Both the position numbers and the translations under genes were made by a program. The notes beneath the pieces are model-generated. The model made no database searches and was not told where the DNA came from. It was given only the letters and a program-made list of their open reading frames with translations. Positions 36,861-47,063 of a stretch of 64,000 nucleotides of DNA are shown in pieces (the stretch's first letter is position 1; each line of letters opens with the position of its first letter). Source of the stretch: Eremophila alpestris peregrina (Eukaryota > Chordata > Aves > Passeriformes > Alaudidae); NCBI GenBank assembly GCA_009792885.1, contig WMCF01000003.1, positions 15,772,297-15,836,296 of the forward strand, read 5' to 3'.

Positions 36861-39800
36861 AGGAGTGTGAAAACTTGGCAGGGAAGTCTATCTGCACTGG
36901 TGTGTTTCCATTTCAGCTGCTTGCAAAAACTTATCTTAAATGGCCAGTTTGTAAGATTTTTTTTTTTTTTTGCATGAACACTAACTTTCTGCACTTATAT
37001 TGGCAATGTATGTCTGTACATAAAAGTTGCCTAGACTATTAAATTAATTATGATTTAGTGAAATAGCTTCATGTTATTTAGGGAAGGATTGTGGTTAAGG
37101 CAACAATTTGCTCCTCCCCTGCAATACTAGAAGGGACATGTATTTTTGTCTAAGACCCCATGTAGTGCAAACACGAAACATAAGTTTTGTTGTCTTCTTT
37201 ACTTTATTATTTTTTATTTTTTAATACTTAAAATAACCTGGATCTGGGGGAAGTACATAGAAATGTCAAAGTAAAAACTGCATCTTCAAGATTCAGAAAC
37301 TGTGTGGATACAAGGAGCCTAATTGACCTGGCAGGTCTTTCTTTGTCTGACCAGAGTTACTAAAGCCACAGGAATGAGTAGGTATGACTTAAGTCCCTCA
37401 GAAGTACTGAAGCCTAGGAAAGCTCTTCTCCCTTGCTGTTGGGCTTGACAGATTTGCTAAAGGTGGACTTTGCTGCACTGAGCAGGACCTGCTAAGAGTT
37501 CACTCCTGTCCTGGCTCTCTGTGGTCTAAGTTGCCTATTTAGCTTCAGCTGTGCTCTCTAATGACTCAGCCAAAACCAGATGATGGTAACTGGAGGAACC
37601 ACATGATGCTGGAAGAAGGCTACCTCTTCCCAGAGCAGAGCTATGCACTTAAAATTGTAATCTGCTTGTTCTATCAGTCTGACTCAAGTCTGGGAACCAG
37701 TTATTTTTCAAGCTGTACACTTACAAAAATGACTAGATTTTTTTTATAAAGCCTGGATGATTGACTTGATAAACACCTGTGCTCTTCAAAATGGAAGAAA
37801 TGTTTACAGATTGCCTCGTGGATTCCAGTCAGAACACAACATTAGCCTCCCACATCGTATCTCCTACCCAGGAGAAATATACTCACTGCACAAGTCATCT
37901 GAACACTTGCATCATCACATGAGCAGACTAAGACCTATGTGCTTCCTCAGCAACATCAGCCTTCAGTACATCACTTTCATCTCCAAACTTTTCCCCTTTC
38001 TACAGCTTCCATTAGGTGGTTTGAGCTAGAATGGTAATTCCCAGCAGCAGGCAGTTACTTCACACTTTTCCATTAGGAAGTAATGCATTTTTATCTCAAA
38101 GAGTTTACTTTTCTCCTGACGTAATTTAAGTTGCACATGGCCTTAGTGCTTGTCATTCAGAGTAAAATGATCACTTTAGCAGGTGTCCCCTTTGCATGAA
38201 CTGGATCTCCTTCTCCCTCAACCCCAGTGTACACTGCAGTCATTGCAGATGTGGATGCTTGCTAGGTGTTTTGCAAGGATAAGACACAGGGAGGGGTATT
38301 CTAGTGAGAGCATAAAGAGTTCTCACCCAGCACTAGTAGTAGATCAGGATGTGCAAGTAATTGTCCTTACTTTGAGTCATTATCAGTCAAATGCAAAAAA
38401 ACTGTTCTTGCTGATGAGCTTCTAACAGTAGTAGAGGAAGTGGAATTCTGGTTTATATCCAAGGTATCTTAATGTGAAAATGACTTAGAGACTCTCATTT
38501 AGACCTGCCTGTTTCAGTCTTATCCTGTGGCAAGATAAAAATACCATTTTAAAGTTGACAGCAATTGAGCCAGAAAAATCTGCTTAACTTTTACAAGTGT
38601 ACTCTAGGGAAAGGACACTTACTGGAGGGGTTTTATAGCTTTAAATTGTCCCATGAGGAGGTATTCTGCTTAGTGATACTGTCTGTAGTCAGTGGTCTTG
38701 GGAAAAGGAAGTGGGTATTCATGCTGGGTTGTAAAACTTGGAAGGGAAGTATGTCAGTGAACTCCTCCTCAAGGCTCTGAAAATATTCTGCAACCAAGGG
38801 ATGTGGTTCTGAATTACATGAGTTCCTGATCTGGAAGCATTGCTATCTAGAGGGATTAGGAAGTAACACTTGATCTCTTTAATCTCTGTGACATGCTGTG
38901 TGTAAGGAACTATTGCAGTGGCATGCCTCTTTGGAAAGTGTGGAATGTAACAGCTCTTTGAAGAAAGGAAGAGACTGTCCCCAGTGAACATACTTCATTA
39001 CCTTTGTACCCAAAGTAGCAGTATTCTGTACTTCTCCTGTAATATCACAGGAGAACTTAGGCCTCTGGAATAGTTCAGGGTTTTGTTCTAGGTTGAAATA
39101 TTTATTTAAGGAATACAAAATATTTTTTCAAAACTTTCAGGCATGTAAAATAGAACTTATGCCTTGTTTGTGAGGAGCAAATAGGCAGTGGAACAAATGT
39201 TCAGTGGGACAAATGGGGTATTGAGCGAGAGGAAAATTCAAATAAGAGCAGGCAAGTACTAGGGTGGTTTTTCTGCTGAAAGGGAACAGCAGTGAAACTT
39301 GACATAAGCTAATTTGGAATACAGAGACTTACTGAGAATTCTCCAGTTTAAGAAAAAAATTTGGTGGTTTCAGAGTAAGAAGCTGGCAGCTGGGAAGTGA
39401 GCATGGTGTTTTTAATGAAGTGCAATTTTTGTCTTTTATGTGACTATTTCATGACCTTTAAGAAATAATCAGAAATATCCCTGGCTTTTGATTTTTGAAA
39501 TATAGTGAATGTAATTACAGGGCTTTTGTCTATTGCATTTTTTCTTGTATGTGTGATGAAAGAACTGTACTTGCTTGAATAACAGGGGAGTAATTATACT
39601 TCCCTGCATTTGCAAAACCCTTAATACTGTGCTGGGTGCTGCTACAATGTGGACTTAGTGACAATTTGGCCTTAGTAATTCAGTAAGGAAATGATTTTGT
39701 AATTCACTGGGCCATTGTACTGAGATTATCTTAAACAGTAGCTTTGAACTGAGAGGTTTGTTTAATACTCTCCAGTAGCTTAATGGCTAACTTCATACAA

Positions 39801-41144
39801 AAGCTGCTGCAAGATTCTCTTTCTTTAAGAAGAATGTATTTGACAAATTGTAATTGATGCTGTGTTCCTTGAACATACATGAATGTGAAAGAATCCCCCT
39901 GAACCTGAAACATCCTGTGTTCTGCCAAATTTCAAATAATGATTTGGATCAAGTGCTGTGGCTCAGATCCACTTCTAATTTTCCCCCCATTGTTGGCTTC
40001 CAGGTTGCTGCTTTAAATCTGCAAAGCAATTCTGTAATTACTTGGTGCAGAAGCATTCATGAGAGCAGTAACAAGAAACTTATTATTGCATTGGTCTTTT
40101 TTTAACACCAGGTCTCTCCCTGTTTTGTATAATTTGAGAATTATTCACCTTTCTAGTTGTTCTTTGAATGTCTTCAGCGATTTTGGGTTGGTTTCTCAAT
40201 CTGTAAAGCCAGTCATGCTAATTACATTCTGTTCACTGCTTTGTTACAGTGTAAAGTGCCTAAATAGCAAGCCCTATTATAACAAAAAAAAGGAAAGATC
40301 AGCTATTAACTTCTATCCAAAGAGCCATTAAAGGGCAAAACCTTCCTCCTTGTAATTTAAGCAATATTCAGGAATTTTTTTCCAAGTCAGTTGCTCAAAC
40401 TTTAAAAAAACATAAATACTGCTTATCCAGGTTACTGGTAATGCCCAGTAACAGGAAAGCTCAAAACAAGAGCTGACTGAGGAATGGTAAGTATTTTTTT
40501 CTTCCAAGTATTTCTTGTTACACTTGCAGTTTAGCATAAAACCGAATACAATGATGAAGAGGAAAATTACAACAGGGTGTCTCTTTCATTTCTGTCAATG
40601 TCCTTTACTTCAGTGGATCTCTGAGGTTGAAATGGAAATATCAGCATGTTTTTGCTTTCTGTCAACTAGATTACTTTGTGTGGAAATGCATAAAATAAAT
40701 GAACTGTGGAAGAGGTGTTCAAGCTTTTCCTCACTTTAAAAAACTGCAAATTCAGGTATTGGTAGAAAAAGTCTACAGACTTCTGTTTTCCATCTATCTC
40801 TGTCTTTCCCTTCTTCTTGCAATGGTCTCTTACTTTTGTAAATGGAGCTGATATAAGAGAAGGTTCAGGGCAGTTACTGCTTCCTCTGGAAGTATTGTCC
40901 CATGTACATTTCTTCCAAAGAGTGTTGGCCCCATGCATCTAATGGTCATGGAGATGGAGGCAAGCCTGGCTTTTCTGGCATGGACTCCTCTCTCCAACAG
41001 ATTTTCACTGTGCAACTTTACATTTTAGGTTACTGCCCACTTTTCTCACTAGTGTCATTCTTGCTAATACCACATGCAAATAATAGTTACTAGAAATTGA
41101 AGGTTTTAAGTCACTACATTTCAGACAGGGGGAAAAAAAGCCCA

Positions 41145-41340
41145 ATTCTTATAGGCTGACCCTAGCTAGATGCCAGGCACCCACCAAAGCTGCTCTATCA
41201 CTCTGCTCTGGAACTGGTTAGGGGAGAATATGTATCAAAGGTTTGTGAGCTGAGATAAGGTCCAGGAGAGATCACTCACCAAATACTGTCATGGGCAAAA
41301 CAGACTCAACTAAACCTAAACCTAATGTAAGAGAAATTAT
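41145..41340. mobile_element. Degraded avian endogenous-retrovirus-type repeat fragment
   Basis: The stretch contains, in order, 'ATAGGCTGACCCTAGCTAG', 'GAGCTGAGATAAGGTCCAGG', 'GAGATCACTCACCAAATACT' and 'GTCATGGGCAAAACAGACTC'. I associate this set of phrases with a high-copy avian ERV/LTR-class repeat. It is diverged and incomplete, with no coding region and no intact LTR ends visible. Family name and orientation would need a repeat-library search. It lies about 570 bp upstream of exon 6. Confidence 0.55.
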
Positions 41341-41906
41341 TTTTCCACAATTTTGCCATTGGAAAACATTGTCATCACACTGCAATTAGGAAACACCTTG
41401 ATGCAGTCATTGTGAAAGAGAAAGATTTGCTATTGACCATCCCTTTCTAACAGCTCTGCAGTAAATGCTGGTGCCAATTCTACACAGGTAAGTTTCAGAA
41501 GAATAATTTTTCTTTTGAACAGAAGTAATGAGGAGAAAGACACAATAGGACAGCAATCTCCAGAACCTTTGCTGTCTCAGGAAATGGCCTGTGTAAAACT
41601 ACACTGACCTGAAACTAAAAGGCAATTAAATGCCTTCTGGGGAGACTACCAGGTGATAAACACCAGTGGTTTGAGGAGGGAGGGGGAAGGTTTTTTAAGT
41701 GTTTGATGCATAAAGGGCTTGATGCATATTTTATGTCAAATGTTATTGCTTTTAGCATAAAGTGATTTTGTTCTGTCTGTCTTCTCTCTCTTCCGGACTT
41801 GGCCGGGCCATGTACAAATCCCAATCATTCAACAGTACTGGAGAGTAGATAGTATTTACCTCAATAATGGTAGTTTCTTTTCGATTCTTTCTAACCCTCA
41901 ATTCAG

Positions 41907-41963
41907 ATGATGGTTCGAAGCCAACGCCTACCATGGAAACCCAGCCTATTTTCGATGGAGAAG
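41907..41963 (+). CDS. SMOC1: SMOC1 linker exon B (probably exon 6)
   Basis: This 57-base exon reads, with the G from exon 5, DDGSKPTPTMETQPIFDGE plus one base. It matches the SMOC-specific linker of SMOC1, including the METQP-x-FDG segment. It is acidic, proline- and threonine-rich and has no cysteine. The acceptor is TTCAG at 41902-41906 and the donor is GTAAGA at 41964. It is symmetric (phase 1-1), so skipping keeps the frame. Confidence 0.95.
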
Positions 41964-43597
41964 GTAAGAACATCCCTTAAAATAACAGCAAAAAAAGCTA
42001 CTTCCCTCTTCTTTTTCTCTAGGATTTATGGTTCAAATGCTTCCTTTATCCTGCAAAGCAGACAGGCCAGTGAATCTCATAAATTATCCAAATTTTAGAG
42101 TGCCCTTGGGACCTCAGGCATTTTCCCTAATCCTTTTACATCCTCCCCGCTTTTCTGGAATCCAACAATAACACTGGTTGATCAGACTCCTGGTGTAATC
42201 TTGGAGGAAAAAGTGTGTCCCAGCAAGTAAGAAAGAGGTGCATCAAATCTGAAGTGGCCACTTCCTTCAATGTGTCCTTATCCCTTTGCTATCTCCACTC
42301 TCATGATACTAACACTGGGAGTTTCATAACCTCTGCAATGTGTTACAGCCTCACAAAAGGAAGGGTAATGCTAAACCACAGCTTGTGAATGTTGACTTGG
42401 AAGAAAATTGCTGGGAGGTTTCTTTATTTAGCAAATGCTTTCATTGACGCACACACTATTTAAGCAAATGAAGTCATTGTCTTGGGCCCACTTAATTCAT
42501 GGCCCACCCAGGCAGTTTCCTTCTCAAATAGGCAATCTTGCAATTGTATTATTTTGGAGAGGGAATATTGGACCTTAGTCTCTTGGAAGCCTTTAAGCAA
42601 GGATGAAATGGCTGTCATCACAGAGGGTTCAAGACTTTTACGCATACAGACACAAATGCCAGTGGGAATAGTGCTTCTTTTGTAGTGAATGGGCCTAATA
42701 GTAGCTGCTTATATCCTCCATATTGCTTGGAAGTAGTGCCTGTTTTCTACAGGTTTAAACCCACAACCATTGTAGTGAAGCTATGGGCTGAAGTATGAAC
42801 CACTTGGTGACCCATCTGAAACTGCAGAGCATAAGGCAGTAAGGGAAAGCTTATGCATTTTCATAGGGGACTGCTGTACTTCATGCATTTTTTAAACTGG
42901 ATCAAAGGCAGAAATGGAGACTACTGAGCGAGAATAGGAGGTGCTTTTCTGCTGATATTTCCTGCCTTCTTGTAGAAATGCTGTGGTAGGGTTTTATTGT
43001 TGCTAAAATAAACATATTTAATGGCAAGATGCTGTAGTCCTATCATTTCATATTTAGTGATTGTAGATTTGTAACAATCTTTCTGTGAGCTTAAGAAACA
43101 GCAAAGCTCTCAGAGAAAAAAACACTCTCAAATAAGCAAAGGAGACTGAAGCCATGCTGGCTCTCTCTTCTTTATATCAAAAGAAGGTTCCTCCTGGCAG
43201 GAAGCTGATATTGTATTAAATTACTGTTGGCAATCACAAACTTCTGACCTTTAAGTTTTCCCCTGAGAGGGTACCCATAGATATTTAAAGGAAAGAATAC
43301 GCTAGTAGAATGCAGGAGTGAGATGATGTGATTAATACACCCTGTTCAGAAACTTCTTCTAGGAGAGTTTCAATGTTTTGATCATTCAAATAGAGCTGGA
43401 CAAAGTCCTTGAAGTGGTGTAATGAACAGACCTTTTCTGGTTCTTCTGGTGATGGGCAGAATCTGAAAAAAAAGGGTTATTCTACCTTCTATGAAAAGCT
43501 TTTTAAATCAAAAACCTTCACATTGGTTTGTAGGTGAACTCCAGTCTGATAAATGGCCTTGGACTGAATGATGGAAGGTTGGCTCTCAAAAACATTG

Positions 43598-43718
43598 CAA
43601 TAACAATGTAGATTTTTTTTTTCATGTTTTGCCTTTGGTTGCCTACCTTCCATACACAAGGGGTTGACTTTTTTCAAAAGGCGTTACATACACTCAGCTG
43701 CCCCTGAAATGTATGATA
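43598..43718 (+). repeat. Copy 1 of a dispersed 121-bp direct repeat
   Basis: The block starts CAATAACAATGTAGATT, has a run of ten T, continues CATGTTTTGCCTTTGGTTGC and ends CCCCTGAAATGTATGATA. It is nearly identical to 44395-44516. Substitutions are about four, plus one T of length difference in the homopolymer. Flanks on either side do not match. Confidence 0.9.
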
Positions 43719-43959
43719 TTATTCAAGACCTTATCTCCTAGCCTTTGAGAGAGAATGACTAGTGCAGTGGCCTCCTGTTGTATTAGCAGTGTCCCTTATG
43801 ACTCTGGAGAACAGACAGACAGGCAGGTTAATCAGGCTGTGCCTTGCTGAATAATTCTAAGTTTGTCACTCTATATTTTGTCATCTCTATTAGTAAAATA
43901 GGACTAAGTAGATTTCAGTGGTGGCTGTAACAATAAACAATTAATGGTGTAATTCTTGG

Positions 43960-44155
43960 GGTGTCCTGTGCAGCACCAGGAGTTGGACTTCAATGATTCT
44001 TGCGGGTCCCTTCCAGCTCAGGATATTGTGTGGTTCTAAAATCCTGAGCAACCTGGTCTGTTCTTGAAGCTGATCCTGTCTGGAGCAGAAGGTTGGACTG
44101 AACACCTCAGGATGTCATCCTGAACAATCCCTTGAGCCTGTCTGAGCAAACATGT
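43960..44155 (+). mobile_element. CR1 LINE 3' end fragment(s)
   Basis: CACCAGGAGTTGGACTTCAA, then TTGCGGGTCCCTTCCAGCTC and AGGATATTGTGTGGTTCTA, match the conserved avian CR1 3' terminus. It is followed directly by GAGCAACCTGGTCTG and AGGTTGGACTGAACACCTCA, which resemble a second, more diverged CR1 3' end. This suggests two nested or adjacent truncated copies. Boundaries are approximate. Confidence 0.7.
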
Positions 44156-44394
44156 TGTGATACTTCACTAGAAGATTCTCCCAGTGTCTTGGGTAGGTCT
44201 TCCTGAGTGATGGCTTGTAGAAATAACAGAAAAGGGCAAAACAGTTATCCATTCACCTGTCAGGTCTGAAATCTTCATAGATGTTCAAAAGCAATAAAGT
44301 TCAGATCTCATTCCACTTCACTGAATTTGAGAACTGTAAACTTATATATTCAAAGTCAGGCAGACAGGGTGGAGCTGATATCAACAGGAATGGA

Positions 44395-44516
44395 CAATAA
44401 CAATGTAGATTTTTTTTTTTCATGTTTTGCCTTTGGTTGCCTGCCTTCCATACACCAGGGGTTGACTTTTATCAAAAGGCATTACATACACTCAGCTGCC
44501 CCTGAAATGTATGATA
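44395..44516 (+). repeat. Copy 2 of a dispersed 121-bp direct repeat
   Basis: Same orientation as 43598-43718 and about 97% identical by eye. It begins at the same CAATAACAATG and ends at the same ATGATA. The flanking sequences are unrelated to those of copy 1. The two copies bracket the CR1 fragments near 43960-44155. Confidence 0.9.
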
Positions 44517-46383
44517 GCTCTTGAACTTCAACATCTCTGAGATGAAGGTTCACCTTTCTCATGTTTTCATCTGCATTAGAGAATAATGAAAATTCACATT
44601 TCATGCATAAGTTCCCCTCCCACTCCCTACCATCTTCCCTGAGGGCATAACAGAGTGGTGCCAGAGATAATGTACATCAGATAACTTAAATTCTCCCATC
44701 CAAGGTTTGAATCATAACACAGCCATCTCGCTAAAAATTATTTCATATTATTATTATGCAGATCTTAGAGATGTTTATAGCGAATCCTTTTTTAGGACAA
44801 GATTCTCCTCTTCTGAAGAGTGTTTTATTAATGTCCCTGGTATAGTTTTAAAAAGTTCTATTCCCTCCTGCACTTCTAGGCTCTGTTATTTTGTTTTTAC
44901 CATCTATTTAGTTTCCATGTGCAAGGTATAATAATTTCCTAAAGAGATCTTCTTCAAACTTCACCTCTTAATTCAGTAGGAATCTACTCTTTCCATGGAT
45001 CTGTTGTTCAGCGGTGTCTGTCTTTCCAAAAAGATGTCCAGGTTACCTGGACTGAAAATACGTTTTTATGGTAGATTCCAAATAATTAATTTCCTTTTCT
45101 TTTTCTTTCTCTTTTTTCACAGAATTCCTTTTTGTGCACCTTTCAGCCTCACTGAAAGATGTACACCATTGTATTTCTAAAGGCCTTTATCCATTCTTCA
45201 GCATCTGCTGACTTTGTCCCTCCTTATTCAGCTGTACACATACCTGGTCCATATGGTGCAGATTCAGAGCTAGATTTCATCCCAGATTTAGGAGTTTAAG
45301 CCCCTTTTAGGGATAAATACCTCAAATTAAACATTGGGTAAGAGCTAGGAAGGGGAGAAGCACAGGAGTAGAAATAGTCCATAAACCAAAGCATGTAGGT
45401 ATATGTATTTATAGAAGCATATAATGTCTGAATGTTGATAAAATAGTGTAGTGAAACTGGTATATTAGGCAATTTTTGATATTCCAGCAGCAGTAAAAGT
45501 TCATTTAACAGTGTTCAACCTATACTTCCATGTGAAAAAAATGCCCTGAACCCAATTACTAGAATGTCTCCAATCAATGTGGCTGAAAATATTTAGCAAG
45601 GAGAATTTAATTTTCTTTTTTTTTCATGTTCTTGTAATTTATAATCAGTTTCTCTTTACTCAGCCAGCTTCTCCCTTTGCTGAGCAGATCCATGTAAATG
45701 TCAACAAGGGAGCTGGAAAACTCATGTGAAAAGTGCTTAGAGGAACTTAAGAAAAACCTCAGGATGTACTTTTTGTGTTCTTGTTTAAACTGATTTTTTT
45801 TTTTTTTCAGAAAATATCAGTCCTAAAAATGTCACTTGAGGTGCTCTAGCCCATGGTAGCGAGTACTGCTTTGCTCTAAATCAAATCTAAAGTTCCAATC
45901 AAATTCTGAGGTTATATCATTTCTGTGGCTTAGGGCAGGTTTAGATGTGTTTTGAAGTTGATTATAACACCTCAGAGGAGGTGCTCTAAGCACTTTTTTT
46001 CCCACAAATTTACGTTTGGATGTCTTGGTTAGTGCATCAGACATGCTTTTCTAACCAGAACCTACTTCTTTAACAGACTTCCTTTCAAGTCTTTCCAGAA
46101 ATATCTTCATGTCTCTGCCTATTTATTTCGGATTTTGTTGTTGCTTGTTTTAGGGAGCTGTCTGTGGCCAGACCTTCTTGGGCTGTTAAAGCAATATTTA
46201 AGGTCTGGATTGAGTATTTAAAATCTGGATTTCATATGTACTTTTGGGGGAAACAGCATATACTATAGCACCCAATGCAATGTTTGTGATCTCCGAGTCT
46301 TGAGGAAAAAGGCTTTTTGAGAATTTAGGAAGTGGGGGTTAAAGAGAAGAAAAAATGTTTTGCCAACAGAGAGGTACTTTCTG

Positions 46384-46413
46384 GAACAGGAAGATGATGA
46401 ACAGGAAGATGAT
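46384..46413 (+). repeat. Tandem 15-bp duplication
   Basis: GAACAGGAAGATGAT occurs twice head to tail with no differences. It lies just upstream of the CR1 3' end in intron 6. Confidence 0.85.
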
Positions 46414-46539
46414 GAGAGAACCTTGTGGAAGATTTACAAATGGTGGTTCATAAGATTTGGAAGACCTCAGGATGAGCCTGTCTGTACAAAGATAATAGAT
46501 CAGTTAAGGTGTGATTGTAGCCAACATCTTGTTTTCTGT

Positions 46540-46918
46540 GAAGAGAGACTGAGAGAGTTGAGGTTGTTCAGAAGACACCTTCTGGCACCTTCCAGTCCCT
46601 GAAGCCAGCCTACAAGAGAGCTGTAGACTTTTTACAAGTGCATGTAGTGACTGGACAAGGGGGAACAGCTTCAAACTGAAAAAGAGTAGGTTTGGGTTAG
46701 GTATGAGGATAAAATTCTTTACTGTGAGGGTGGTCAGGCACTGGAACAGGTTGCCCACAGCAGCTGTGGCTGCCCCATCATTGGAAGTGTTCAAGACCAG
46801 GTTGGATGGGACTTGGAGCAACCTGGTCTAGTGGAAGGTGTCCCTACCCATGGCAGGGGAGTGGGAGTAAGATGTTCTTTAAGGTCCCTTCCAACCCAAA
46901 TAACTCTGTGATTCTGAG
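46540..46918 (+). mobile_element. CR1 LINE 3' end, abutting exon 7
   Basis: From AGAGAGACTGAGAGAGTTGA onward the text follows the avian CR1 3' region: GACAAGGGGGAACAGCTTCA, CTTTACTGTGAGGGTGGTCA, GGCACTGGAACAGGTTGCCC, then CAACCTGGTCTAGTGGAAGG. It ends with CCCTTCCAACCCAAATAACT and the characteristic CTGTGATTCTGAG tail. This is one of the better-preserved repeats in the window. It is 5'-truncated and inserted in the sense direction. Its 3' end is about 65 bases from the exon 7 acceptor. Confidence 0.9.
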
Positions 46919-46982
46919 TAACTATTGTGTATTTTTACTAGTTGCTGCAGTTTGTTTAAGGCTGTTATTTTTATTCTTTCAG

Positions 46983-47063
46983 AAATCACAGCACCCACTC
47001 TTTGGATTAAGCACTTGGTCATCAAAGATTCCAAAATGAACAGCTCCAATATAAGGAATTCAG
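46983..47063 (+). CDS. SMOC1: SMOC1 linker exon C (probably exon 7)
   Basis: This 81-base exon, with the preceding G, encodes EITAPTLWIKHLVIKDSK followed by MNSSNIRNS and one leftover base. It matches the end of the SMOC1-specific linker, which in mammals reads very similarly. NSS is a potential N-glycosylation sequon. The acceptor is CTTTCAG at 46976-46982. The donor is TCAG|GTAACA at 47064, which lacks the usual G at +5. Both boundaries are phase 1, so this exon is also symmetric. A CR1 element ends just upstream of the acceptor. Confidence 0.96.

Larger units (their letters stand above)
22674..41906 (+). other. SMOC1: SMOC1 intron 5
   Basis: This is the longest intron here, 19.2 kb, from GTGAGT at 22674 to TTCAG at 41902-41906. 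Recognisable contents are a CR1 3' tail near 36800-36860, a degraded ERV-type fragment near 41145-41340, and a short 7-bp-unit repeat at 33393-33424. Two stretches (27126-27230 and about 35950-36280) look more like conserved regulatory DNA than like repeats. The rest is AT-rich, with only short unrecognisable open frames. Confidence 0.9.
41964..46982 (+). other. SMOC1: SMOC1 intron 6
   Basis: This 5.0 kb intron runs from GTAAGA to CTTTCAG at 46976-46982. It holds the two copies of a 121-bp dispersed direct repeat, a CR1 3' fragment near 43960-44155, and a second CR1 3' end at 46540-46918 that stops only about 65 bases before exon 7. No gene-like frame is visible. Confidence 0.9.
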
